From Cycas panzhihuaensis (taxonomy: Eukaryota > Cycadophyta), in the NCBI GenBank assembly GCA_023213395.1, contig CM041465.1, forward strand, positions 74,407,741 through 74,471,740: 64,000 nucleotides of DNA, written 5' to 3'. Shown here piece by piece: positions 1-10,599 of this stretch. The position numbers were made by a program, and so were the translations under genes. The notes below the pieces were generated by a model, which did no database searches, was not told the DNA's origin, and saw only the letters and a program-made list of their open reading frames with translations. Position 1 is the stretch's first letter. Every line of letters starts with the position of its first letter.

Positions 1-941
1 TTGGCTTCCATTCTTTCATTCCAATGATTATTCAATTCCTCCATCAATTATTTTAATGTAGAAAGACCATTTAAATCCATTATTAAATCACTATTGATTA
101 TCAACTATAAGCATGATAAAACTTTAAGAGATTTTGTGAGAAGATTTTAAGATCAAGTTCATGCATATCATTCTCACTTATATTTGAATCTTCTTTTTGA
201 TTTATTTACTAATGCTTTGAGACCTTATGTCCATCTTAAGGTATTCAAGATAGGTCCTTAAACATATAAGGAAGCTTTTAATTGATGCCTTATTTTGGAT
301 ACATTTGAAATCCAAGTAGGTATTAAGAAAGTTGGTAAATTAATTCCTTTAAAAGAATTGGTTTAAGCACTTAAATCCTCTCATTCTAAACCAGTATATG
401 ATCACTTAACTTCTTTAATAAGATCATTAGAGCATGTAATTAATACTGAGTTACACATTGATGACTTTTCTTGTAATCCTCCTAGCCAAGAAGCAAAAGT
501 AATTTACCTTAATAAAGATAAAAAATAACAAAGCCCATCCATACCCTCTACTCCTATGAGGAAGACTAAATGGTGTTCTTCTCATTAAATTGATATGTAT
601 AATAAGAGTCAATATCATATGGTTCAAGCAATGAATCAAAGGACTACTATTCAATTAAATCAAACTTCCAAAACTACTCAAGATCAATTAATTCATAAGG
701 ATCCATTACCTTAACATGATGATAAAGAGGAGAAAGATAACAAAGGTAAGGCAAACTAAGTTGAAAGTGATGAAGGTGAAACTTTACAATCTAATTCATT
801 AAAGAAATTGGTTACCTTTTCCAATCCTACATCAAAGCGTATTAATAGTCAAACTCACCCACCTCTTAAAGGTGGTGAAACTAAAAGAACTATCAGCATG
901 GTTGAGAGCATGAAAGAGTTCAAGTCCTTCCAAATCAATTG
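1..941 (+). pseudogene. gag remnant of element A
   Basis: A frame beginning at the window edge reads a retrotransposon gag core (motifs INYFNVERPF, DFVRRF, FTNALRP) that aligns residue by residue with gag of element C near 34.9-35.1 kb. TAA and TAG stops fall at Gln positions of the homologue. The following part, to about 940, is a low-complexity hydrophilic linker rich in Lys, Asp and Ser. Gag would form the particle that packages element RNA; this copy is dead. Its N-terminal half lies outside the window. Confidence 0.7.
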
Positions 942-1029
942 ATGATTTGATAACTAAAAATCCTAACTTTTTACCTCTAGTTCCCCCTCACCCTATCAGG
1001 TTTTAATCCATTCCTTCTAGTTTAAAAGA

Positions 1030-1873
1030 TGGTTCATTTTCTTTGGTTAATGAGTCAAAGACTATTCTTATTGGGATATTAGTTATGGACTTATTGAAGT
1101 CTTGCCTTAAGCAACACCAACTTCTATTTGATGCATTAGGAGTCCCTACCTTAGTGGGATCATCTGATTATATTCTTTCCTTTAACTTAGCTACTTTGCC
1201 TAGTTAAGTTAACCATGCTCCTAATCATATTCTCTGATTCTATATTAAAATTATCAAGGATGATATAAATATTAGATATATCATCATTGATAAGGGTTCA
1301 TCTGTTAATGTTATCCCTCTTCATCTTGTTAAAGATATAGAGATCTTTTTCTTTGATCCTTGTAAATGGTTTTTCCAAGGATATGATAAAAATTAAAAGA
1401 GTCCCCTTGGTCAAGTCACTCTACCTTTAACTTTAGAAGGTAAAACAATTTATGCTAAATTGACCATTATTGATCTTGATCTAAAGTATAATATCTTTTT
1501 GGGTAGACCTTAGATTACTTAAATAGTTGTTATTTACTCCTTTCATTTTGGTGAACTCCAATTCATTCATGAAGGAAAATTAAAAATTATAAAGTGTAAA
1601 CCTAAACTTATCAAGCAATCAGTATCACTCATTAAAACTAGTGTTGAACTTGGCAAATCCTCTAATGCTTTAAAATATTTCTTTTAATCTTTGGGCTTAA
1701 GGTAATATTTTACCATTGAAACTCTCTCTCCTTAGGGAAAAGTAAAAGATATTGATATGGTTAAAATTATTCCCTTTAAATTAGGTTTTTCTTCTTCTTC
1801 TTCCAATCTCATTAATCCTATTATATTATCTCAATCTTCTATTTCTTCTTTCGAAGAAGTGACATCATATCTT
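1030..1873 (+). pseudogene. Aspartic protease remnant of element A
   Basis: The frame reads IIDKGSSVNVIP near 1285-1320, a retropepsin active-site loop in which the usual D-T/S-G has become D-K-G. About 65 residues later NIFLGRP occurs, the second conserved protease strand, followed by an LQF-like segment. The order and spacing match the protease of element C (DNGSYIDAMP, then LLLGRPWL). The frame is cut at 1873 by insertion of another element and resumes in the pol linker after 4824. Several stops are present. Confidence 0.65.
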
Positions 1874-1878
1874 GATCA
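1874..1878. repeat. Target-site duplication GATCA, left copy
   Basis: GATCA directly precedes the TG of the left LTR; the matching copy is at 4820-4824 after the terminal CA of the right LTR. Element A's protease frame is interrupted exactly here. Confidence 0.55.
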
Positions 1879-1942
1879 TGTTGGAGTTAATCATTATCAC
1901 TCCACTCCCACCTTTCCATCCAGGATTGTACACCTCATCGAG
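1879..1942 (+). repeat. 5' LTR start of the gag-only copia-like element
   Basis: About 60 bp align with 4422-4485, starting at the TG terminus, with mostly C/T differences. Beyond this the two LTRs share nothing visible, so the rest of the left LTR has been replaced or displaced. Confidence 0.55.
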
Positions 1943-2340
1943 AACCTCATTTTCCATTAGCGTATCTCTATCATCGATAACAAAATCGATCAAACTCTAT
2001 AGGAAATATAGTTTCACAACCTTGTTCACTTTCCTGTCATGTATTTTAGATAGAAGAATCGCTAACAGCTTCTTCCTCCTCTCCCTCAAGCTCCGTTCTG
2101 CGTGTGCGGCACAGGCAGTGCATGTAGGGCATAGCAGGCAGGCGACAAAATCACAACATTCTCTCGACGCCATTTACTTATTTATTTGAAATTCCTTTTT
2201 TATTCTTATTTGGTTATAACATTTAAAAACATTAAGTTAACTTGAATACAATTTAAAATCCAGTTTTTTTAAACCTTAGCACTCTCACTCCCTCTGCCCC
2301 CGATCTCATTTAGTCACCATGTGATCGTTAGGGATCGCTA
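1943..2340. other. Less-deaminated, CG- and CAG-containing patch of unknown origin
   Basis: This stretch keeps CG, CAG and CTG sites (for example GCGTGTGCGGCACAGGCAG near 2100) that are almost absent from the surrounding 8 kb. It lies just inside the left LTR and has no counterpart in the right LTR. No recognisable protein is encoded; the frame through it is open but unlike any family I know. It may be a younger insertion or a transduced host fragment. Confidence 0.4.
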
Positions 2341-3660
2341 AAGGGGCTAGCACCTTTATAAAACTTTTTTTTTATTTTTTTTTATTTTACACAGTGTTAC
2401 TAGTAAATTTTTACCATAACTCCTCATTAGGATACCAGTTTCTGATAAAACCTATTCCATTACGTCAAAATTTTTTGTAGATTAATTTTGACTGGTCATA
2501 TGATCAATTTGGTGCTGATTTGACCTTGTTTTAGTCGATTTAAAGTCAATTAGTCCTTTTTTGAGCCTTTTTTTAACTTTTTACAAAATCAGTTTTTGAA
2601 CTGATTATATTTTATTATTGGGAAACTATTTTCTACCCGGACTTGTTCCACAATGATCTATGTTTAACAAACTTCATTACCCACATTTTATTTTATTTTT
2701 TAGAATTCATTTTGATCATTATTTTAATCTTTAAAAGTGTCATTTTAGTGGTTTTTAGCATTTTTATTAACATTTTATCATAAAAGTACTAGTTACTATT
2801 TCTACTATAACATTTCTGTTTGACATCCAAATTCTGTTTTGTTAGTTTTGTTAGGAAGCTGACTCAATTATCTTCAATTTGATATAGTTTTTTATACATT
2901 TTAACGTATTTTCACTAATTTTCAAATCACTCAAAGTAGAGGTACTTTATTGCTTTAAACCTGCCATATTTACACTTTTTTATATATACTTTTTCAAATT
3001 TTTTCAATTGAAAGTATATTTAGAAATCTTATAAATGATATTTGATTATCTTATAGTATTTTACAAGTATTTTATTGGCATTTTTATACAATTTTGAGCC
3101 CCTTACTCCTGTTGTGCCTCGAAACGAGGCCTGTATATTTGGTCATTCAAAATTTGACTTATAAGAATCTGTTTTCAAAACGGTCAATCTATTGGATTCA
3201 TATTTTGTTTATCTTCATGCTGGTGAAGTTTCATCTTATTCTGATATCGTTTAGTATACTTTTGAAATTGATAAACTTAAGCATTTGACATACTCCTACA
3301 TTTGAAAAAATTAAAAGGTTAAAAATTTTATTATTTTTTATCATCAAAGTTTATTTCAAATTTGCATACTTAAAGGATATTTTATTATATTCAAACTTGC
3401 TTTTATATTCATTTTATTTCAAATTATATTTGAAAAGTATTTCAAAGTTTATTAAGAAAGTATACTTATTGAAAAGCCTTTTTTATCATTATTGAAAGGA
3501 TTATTTCCTTATTGCACCTATAAAGATTGCATTTAATTGATTCATTTTCAAAGGACATTATATTTCTTTTGAAGAGAATATTTGGCATCATATAAGACAT
3601 TATTCATTTATTGAGTATTTTTTTTGAATTGATAAAAGCATTCTTTTATGTACTAAAAAT
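2341..3660. other. AT-rich stretch, no gene recognised
   Basis: T-rich sequence with short homopolymers and no coding similarity on either strand. A weak primer-binding-like TTTGGCATCA near 3579 could mark the junction of the former 5' LTR and the gag leader, but it is too diverged to call. Confidence 0.4.
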
Positions 3661-4163
3661 TTATGTAAAATCATACAATTTCCTATTTTTGATGGTCATA
3701 ACTTTTCCCTATGGCACAAGACTATGCAAGACTATTTTATTGAACATGATCTTTTGAAATATTTACAATATGAATATGCTCTAAGTATTAAATAAAATTT
3801 TAGAAAGGACAATGAAGCATTAGGTTTATTATTTTGTATTATGACTGATGATGTTTCTTCAAAGGTTTGTGAATTAACTACTTCTAAATATGTTTGGGAT
3901 ATTTTAATTTCCACTTATAGGGGAGATACTCTCCTTGTATTTGATGATATTTTTGTTGAGCATGTGAGACAAGTGACAGAACAGGTGGATCATGATGACA
4001 AAACTAATGAAGATTTAGATCAAATGAATGACCAACTTGCTATACAAGGATTTGATCTTCTATTTGAGGGGGAGAATGAAAATGAATCCTATGACACGAT
4101 GGAGAATGAATCTAATATGACAAAAAAGGAATCTTATGATATAACAGTTGTTGATGACATCTG
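3661..4163 (+). pseudogene. Copia-type gag remnant
   Basis: A frame from about 3661 to the stop at 4161 reads FPIFDGHNFSLWHKTMQDY, the N-terminal signature of plant Ty1/copia gag (F-D-G-x-N-F-x-x-W-K), then a helical part ending VWDILISTYRGD, matching the x-W-x-x-L-x-x-x-Y block of the UBN2-type core. One internal TAA sits at a likely Gln codon. The C-terminal part is acidic (DDKTNEDLDQ, ENENESYD) and lacks a zinc knuckle. No pol follows before the polypurine tract at 4409. Confidence 0.6.
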
Positions 4164-4408
4164 ATTACAAAGATAAAGTTCAAATTTAAATCTTTCTCAA
4201 TGTTCTAGTTGACAAAGTCAAAGTTATATCTATACATAAATACTTGAATCAAGCATTATTTACTCACATCTTTTTTGAATTACTTCATAATGTAAAGATA
4301 TATGTTGCAAGAAGGTTGAAGCATGTTAATAAAGATCAAAATTTTAAAGTTTTTTTCAAGTACAAGTTCCATAAGTTTAAGGAAAAGATACAAGTGTTCG
4401 TGATGACA

Positions 4409-4421
4409 TTAAGGGGGAGAA
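4409..4421 (+). promoter_or_regulatory. Polypurine tract of the gag-only element
   Basis: TTAAGGGGGAGAA lies directly before the TG of the right LTR. This is the usual plus-strand priming site of plant copia elements and fixes the element's + orientation. Confidence 0.7.
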
Positions 4422-4824
4422 TGTTGGAGTTAATCATCATCACTCTACTCCCACCTTTCTAACTAGGATTGTATACCTCATCAACTTCAATTTAGACATG
4501 TGATGCTCAACATGTTGAGGTAAGTTTAACTTTGATTTAGGTTAGTTTCATTGGAGTTAAGTTAACTTTATTTTATTATTATTTTGAATTTAGAGGTTGA
4601 GGACTTTTACTCCTCCCCCAAATTATAAATATTAAGGGGTGTGCAACCTTAATATCTTTAGACACTGCCTTCATTTGAGAAATTTGTATTACTCTTCTCA
4701 CAATGGCTTGAATACAATGTGTTCATGGTTTATGCTACATTACAACATTGGTGTATTGAAGATTTGTATTGATATTATTCTATGTTCTGCCATGTTCTCC
4801 TTGAATATTTTTTCCTACAGATCA
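4422..4824 (+). repeat. 3' LTR of the gag-only element plus right target duplication
   Basis: The LTR runs from TGTTGG at 4422 to CTACA at 4819 (398 bp) and is followed by GATCA, the target duplication. A TATA-like ATTATAAATATT near 4621-4632 lies about 200 bp inside, suitable as the U3 promoter. Confidence 0.55.
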
Positions 4825-5089
4825 ACCTTAAGAAGTACTTTTTAGAGATTACGCAATAACTCAGACCTTCTACTTGAAAATGAGTGTCATTTTTTACAAG
4901 TCTTATATTTACCTTCAAATAGAGGTGTTTTAGTTTTGTTTATCATAACTACTCCTCTATGTTAACAAGTGATTTCATCCTCCTACAATATGCATATACC
5001 TATGGTAGTTCTCTTTTTTTGGTTTCTTATTTTTATCACATGAGTTAATAGATGTGAAAAGAAATTACTATTACATAAACATCCTAATT

Positions 5090-5830
5090 TAGTATCTGAT
5101 GATGAGGTTATTTCACCCTCCACTTCATCTCAATAGATCAAATTTTACCTAATGGAGTTTGAGAGATTAACTTGGTTTTAACTGTTTCTTTTCTTCCTCA
5201 CTACTCTATTGACGATTCCTTATCATCTCTTATTTAGATGATTTCTTTTGGTCATGATTATTCTCTTTACCAAACTAAGTTTGAATAAGTCTTCACTCCA
5301 ACTTGGAAGTTTATTGATAGACCAATCCCATTTATCCAAGCCTCTTCGATTATTGAGTTTTTACTAACTTGTCAAAATCTTTTGCTTAGTGATCCCCAAA
5401 TTGTTAAGCCATTATCTCCTTCTTGTAGCTTATCAAAGAATGCTATTCTTGTCAATATTTTCTACTTAGATCATTTAAAAAATGATGAGATAATCCTTGA
5501 ATATTTAGCTGGTTCTACCCCTAGTCTTCCTTTCTATCATCATAAGCTAGGTTTTTCAAAACTAATACGTTCAGATTCACCACTAGTTACCCATTCTTAA
5601 TTTAAGGAATTAGTTTCTCTTATGGAACCTACTCTCCCTCATTTTGAAGAAGGTAATTCTATGCTCATATGAGAAATTATTGATATTGACTTAGAGTTAT
5701 GGGATAGTCCCAAAATCATCAAGTTTGGAGCTAATTATTCTTCCAAAGATATCTCCCAGTTTAAAGATCTCTTTCGAGAATTTCACTCCATTTTTATTTG
5801 GGACTATAGTGATATGTAAGATCTTCACTT
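5090..5830 (+). pseudogene. Protease-RT linker of element A pol
   Basis: The frame resumes right of the insertion. It reads an HLKNDEIILEYLAGSTPSLP-like block and the WDYSDM block just before RT. Both have counterparts in element C (EDDEALLEHLAGFAPNLP near 32.8 kb; FTWDYADMKGIDPSI near 32.5 kb). Stops are frequent. The distance from the insertion point matches the expected pol spacing, confirming that the two halves of element A belong together. Confidence 0.6.
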
Positions 5831-5889
5831 TGATATCATTATTTATAATATCATTACTATCTCAGGCATTAAGCCTAAATGTCAAAAAT

Positions 5890-6680
5890 AAAGACCCATT
5901 CATCCTCACCTTTTTATTGCAATCAAATAAGAAGTAAAGAAACTATTGAAAGCTAGATTTATTAAAAGTGTCACTATTCTCAACGGGTTTCAAATATAGT
6001 TTTAGTTACCCAAAAGAATGGATCTATCTAAATTTGCATTGATTTTTAAGATATTAACAATACTTGTCCTAAAGATAAATTTTCTCTTCCTCTTTTAGAT
6101 CAAAATTGGGACCAAACTACCTGTTTTGAAGTCATGTCTCTTATGGATGGCTTCTCTAGGTATAATAAAATCTTAATTGCATCCCAAGATTAATGGCTTT
6201 TACTACTCCTTAGGGAACTTTATTTACAAAGTTATGCCTTTAAGATTAAAAAATATTGGAGCTACTTACCAGAGAGTTATGGTTTTCATTTTCCATGATT
6301 TAATTGGAAATATTATTGCCATGTATCTAGATGATATGCTTTCCCTTTCTTGATGATTATGACCATGTTAGTGATTTAAGGATAATCTTTGAAAGATACC
6401 ATAAATATTGCTTATGCTTGAATCCTTGTAAATGTGTCTTTGTGATTACTTCTAGAAGAATATTAGATAATATTGTTTCTCATGATAGAATCATAAATGA
6501 CCCTAATAAGGTGAAGGCAATTATTGAAATGCCTCCTTCCAAAGCATAGAAGGAACTTAAATCTTTCTTAGGGAGACTTGGTTTCTGTAGGTACTTCATT
6601 GCTAATTTTTCATTAGATGCAAAACCTCTTACCAATCTTCTTAAGAAAGAAGTTACTCTTGAGTGGGCTTCTCAAGCTTA
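5890..6680 (+). pseudogene. Reverse transcriptase remnant of element A
   Basis: Recognisable blocks are LLKARFIKSV (start of the fingers), GATYQRVM, AMYLDDML (catalytic Y-x-D-D at about 6320-6345) and LGRLGFCRYFIANFS in the connection domain. They align with RT of element C. There are numerous stops and at least two frameshifts. Confidence 0.7.
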
Positions 6681-6689
6681 AGAGTTTTT

Positions 6690-7150
6690 TGATAAATTGA
6701 AGTGAGCATTAGTCTCAACTCCTATTCTTGCTCCTCTAATCTTTAGCAAACCTTTTATTTTATACACTTCTTTAATGGAAGAGTCATTAGCATAAGAAGA
6801 TGACTTTGGTAAAGAGTAAGCCATTTACTTTATTAATAGAACACTAGTTGTAACAGAGCTCTATTACCCTTCTACAGAAAAGGAATACCTTTCTTTGATC
6901 TTTACTATTAAGAAGTTACACCATTATCTTCTTATTAATATAATCTTCCTTATTGTTCAATCTAATCCCATTAGATATCTTTTAACTAAAATGAACTTCA
7001 CTAGCCATTTAGGTAAATGGTTATTATTACTATAAGAGTTTGACTTTCAGATTATCAATAAAAAATCTAAAAAAGAAATGATTATAGACAAGATTATGGC
7101 TAATTCTCCTCTAACAAATCTCAATAACTAACATGTTGATGATATACTTC
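6690..7150 (+). pseudogene. Ordinary (gypsy) RNase H remnant of element A, third catalytic Asp replaced
   Basis: The frame reads AIYFINRTLV, STEKEYLSL (the conserved Glu), IVQSNPIRYLLT and an MAN-type terminal block. The S-N-P segment is where active gypsy RNase H has T/S-D-x. Asn here is shared with element C, so the change probably predates both copies rather than being decay of this one. Confidence 0.6.
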
Positions 7151-7379
7151 CTAATGAATACATGCTCTAAATCTAGGTTATCCCTTCTAAAGATCCATAG
7201 TATGGGGAGATCAAGGCTTACTTACGAGATCAAACTCTTCTTTCTTCCTCTACATTGAAGAAGAGAAAAATAATTTGAGTTGTTGGTTGACATTATCTTT
7301 TACTTGATAATGTTCTCTATAAATATTCCTTTGATGGAATTCTACTAAGATCTCTTTCCCTGAATAAAGCTCTTACTGC

Positions 7380-8440
7380 CTTAATAGAATACCATGATAT
7401 AATATGTAGTAGTCATTTTAGTGGCCAATCCACTACTCAACGTATCCCTCATATAGGATACTATTGGTTTACTTTGTTTAAAGATATTCATGCTTATATT
7501 AAAAAATATGAGAAATGTCGATCCCATGCCACCTTAATTCATAAACCTAATAAAGAATTAAAGTTTGTAGTTTCTCCTTGACCCTTTTTCGAATGGGGTT
7601 TAAATCTCATTGGGTAAATCTTTCCTACATCGTCTAATATATATAAGTATATTATCACTACTATGGAATATCCTACTAAATGGAGTAAGCCCATTCCATT
7701 AGTTTTGGCCATAGGAAAGATTATTGCTACTTTTATTTTTTAATATATTATTTATAGCTTTAGGGTTCATTGATGTTATCATCACCAATAATAGATCTTT
7801 ATTTTATAATCCTCATGTGAATAAACTATGTGATAAATTCCATATTACACATAGATTGTCAGTCCAATATCATCTACAAAAAAATGGCCAAGTTGAAGCA
7901 TTTAATAAAACTTTGGCTAAGATTTTAGCCCAGACCATAGTAAACTCATATCGTAATTAGCATGTTCAGTTATATTTGGAATTATGGGCATATTGATCCT
8001 TAATTAGAAATGCCACTAGTATGACATCTTTTTCTTTGGTCTATGGTGTTGAAGTAATTCTTTATTTAGAAATCAAACTTCCTTCATTATGTGTCTCGTT
8101 AAAGGAATTTATTAATGAAGAGTTTCAAAGAGAAGCATGCCTTTCATAATTAGAAAAAGTTTATGAAACCCATTTATCAACACTTTAAAATAATTTGGAT
8201 TCTAAAGTAAGAACTCAAGTTGCCTATGATAAACAACTTAGAAGTCAAAAATTTTATGTTGGTGATAAGGTATTGAAATTAGAATATTTTCATGATAAGC
8301 AATGAAAGATTTCTCCAAAACGGACTAGACCTTACTTAGTTATTGAAGACTTAAAGAATGGTACTTACTAATTTTCTATGTTAGAGGTCTTGGAGTTTAA
8401 TAATCCTATTAATTCATAATACTTGAGGAAGTTTTACACC
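7380..8440 (+). pseudogene. Integrase remnant of element A
   Basis: The N-terminal zinc region (HDIICSSHF...CRSHA) is followed by FEWGLNLIG (first Asp now Asn), VIITNNRSLF (D-N-G now N-N-R) and QKNGQVEAFNKTL, which keeps the catalytic Glu. The C-terminal part reads GDKVLKLEYFHDKQ and ends near NSQYLRKFYT-like sequence. Stops are frequent and two of the three catalytic acids are lost. It aligns along its length with integrase of element C. Confidence 0.7.
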
Positions 8441-9037
8441 TATCAATGTCCTATCTCTGTAATAAGGACAAACTATGGCTCCAAAAAGTTATATTGTCTA
8501 ATGAGCTAAAACTATAGGCAATCTCTTTCTTCAATTAGTCTTTATGTTCTTTCAATTTTCTCTCACTTCCATCAAGTGATATTCTATCAACCATGTAAGA
8601 TGATTATCCTCTTTTGGCATAGGCATTAGTTATTGGAATCCTTCTTTTATCATTATCTTTTGTCTTTTCTCTTTCGATCTTTGAGCTTAAAAGAGAACTT
8701 TGGCCCTAGTTTCATCCTTGATAATTATTTATGACATAAGATTTATTCTATTGGCTTTAGTTATCTTACCAGTTGTCTGATTTACCTTTTTGTTCCTTTC
8801 TATTTACTTTGGAAGGTTTCTTTTTTATCATATTTTATTTACTTTTCTTTTTATAATCTTTATTTCTCTTTATTACACTCTTAAGGTGAATACTTATTCT
8901 ACTACCTTTCCTTCATGTTTGGAGATATCATGATTTATATTTCCTCTTGTTCCCTATAGTTCAAGTTTTGTTCATTCTATTTTGGTTTCAGAACGCATTG
9001 AGAAATATGAGAAGGAGTGGATTCTATTATAAATATT

Positions 9038-9090
9038 AAAAAAAAAAAAAAAAAAAAAAAATAAAAAAAAAAAAAAAGAAAAAAAAGAAA
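9038..9090 (+). repeat. Poly(A) tract
   Basis: About 50 bases, nearly all A with one T and two G interruptions. No target duplication or SINE/LINE body is evident to its left, so it could be slippage or the tail of a lost retroposon. Confidence 0.7.
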
Positions 9091-9699
9091 TTAAAACTAA
9101 ATCCTCTTGTAAACCAGGGCAAGTCATGATCCATTAAGTCTAATCTTATTATAGATTTGGGTCATTTGGGTGGGTTACTTAGGATATTGATTTTTAGTTG
9201 TTCAGTATTTTAGTCCTTTAAATCCACCATATTTTGTGATTAATTATATCCTTATTGTTTTAATATTTATGATTTTATCCTATCTATCTATTCTTTAATT
9301 TCTCCTTAATTATATCTTTATCATTTTTCTACTTCTCCCTATTATTCTTATCTTACCTTCTCCCTTGATTTATTTACTATCATCTAGAATAAAATAATAG
9401 ATAAAGAAATTTTGAAATTATATATTTCTAAATTATAATTGAATTTATTAGATTAAATTATTTATTTTATTTTAACCTATTTTAACTTTTTTAGATTTAT
9501 TTTTAGTTTTTTCTCTCCATGGCTCTTTTCATCTCTTCCTCCTTCTTTATTTATTGTTGTTATTTTTATTTCTTTTATTATTATTATCTTTATTTTTATA
9601 TTTTATTATTTTTTATACCTTTCTTTTTTAATTTCGCTTAGATTATTTTAAATTTTCTTTTTAGATTTTATTTTACTTTATAACTCACCCTAATATAAA

Positions 9700-9830
9700 G
9701 TAAGAGTTTATTCTAGAATGAGTATAAACTACCACTCCGTAATAGATTAAAACTATCACTAGAAATGAGTATAAACTACCACTCTAGAATAAGTATATTA
9801 CCTCACCTATAAAGAGTATAAATTTTAATA
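9700..9830 (+). repeat. Degenerate short tandem repeat around GAGTATAAACTACCACT
   Basis: The motif GAGTATAAACTACCACT occurs near 9720 and 9765, with weaker copies near 9740, 9790 and 9818, and again near 10316. Spacing is roughly 45 bp. No coding role is apparent. Confidence 0.5.
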
Positions 9831-10469
9831 AATGAAAAAAAAAATGATGGAATTTAAAAAAAGATAAATAAGTTTAAGATAAGATGAAAGGTTAGAAAAG
9901 ATAGACCCATGTAACTAGTGGGTTTGGGAGGATCTGGGAGGGGAGAAGTTAAGGAAGCCTGGGACTGGAAGGAAGGAATCGAGAATCTTATATACTTCTT
10001 TCGATTTAATTTATCAAATAAATCTTTAATCAATATACATGTTTCTCTCAGATCAACATAGATATAGATTTTTTTCTATGTTGTTATATTTTGTATATTT
10101 TTTGAGTATTATGTATATAATATAAGTCATTCTTATATAAAATTTTTATCATCTCTCTCTTTCTTCTTATAAACCTATTTTTTTGCTTTTTTTTAGTTTT
10201 TTTAAGTTTATCGGTAAAAATAAATTTTTTTTATCTATCCTCCTATTATTTAATCTATTTATATTTCTTTATTGTTTTATTTATTCTATTTTCTTTTTTT
10301 TACTTACTCTAAAATGAGTATAAACTACCATGTGCATCTTAATTTAAAAAAAAAAATGTCTTTATATTTTCATAATCGATCGTATTAGTGAGTATCTATT
10401 GTGCATAGTGAGTATATAGGATCAAGGGGGGGGGTTTAAGTAGAGATTAGGGGAACAAATTTTAATGTT

Positions 10470-10580
10470 TATACAAATTATAACTAATATATAAAATATA
10501 AATATATAAAATATATATAATATATAAACATCATAATAATACATCATATATATTATAATATCACATCATCATATCTCTTA
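10470..10580. repeat. AT-rich simple sequence
   Basis: Alternating AT and ATAAAT-type sequence passing into ATC/ATA-rich sequence. Low complexity, no function seen. Confidence 0.6.
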
Positions 10581-10599
10581 TCACCCTATCTCCCTCCCT

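Larger units (their letters stand above)
1879..4819 (+). mobile_element. Copia-like gag-only (non-autonomous) LTR element inserted in element A
   Basis: A sequence beginning TGTTGGAGTTAATCAT occurs at 1879 and again at 4422, directly after a strong polypurine tract. GATCA lies immediately before 1879 (1874-1878) and again after the presumed right LTR end (4820-4824), giving a 5 bp target duplication. The inside holds a gag-like frame at 3661-4163 and no protease, integrase or RT that I can see, so it would depend on enzymes in trans. The left LTR matches the right one for only about 60 bp, so the interior has been rearranged or hit by another insertion. Confidence 0.6.
8441..10599. other. AT-rich spacer between integrase and antisense PMD of element A, no gene recognised
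   Basis: T-rich sequence with no protein similarity that I can see. It includes an A tract (9038-9090), a short repeat field (9700-9830), a G9 run near 10427 and an AT microsatellite-like stretch near 10480-10560. Element C has only about 650 bp in the equivalent position, so this spacer has probably grown by slippage or small insertions. Confidence 0.45.

Noticed and set aside
451-654. A 67-residue - strand frame
   Set aside because: It lies opposite the gag linker of element A and has no family resemblance.
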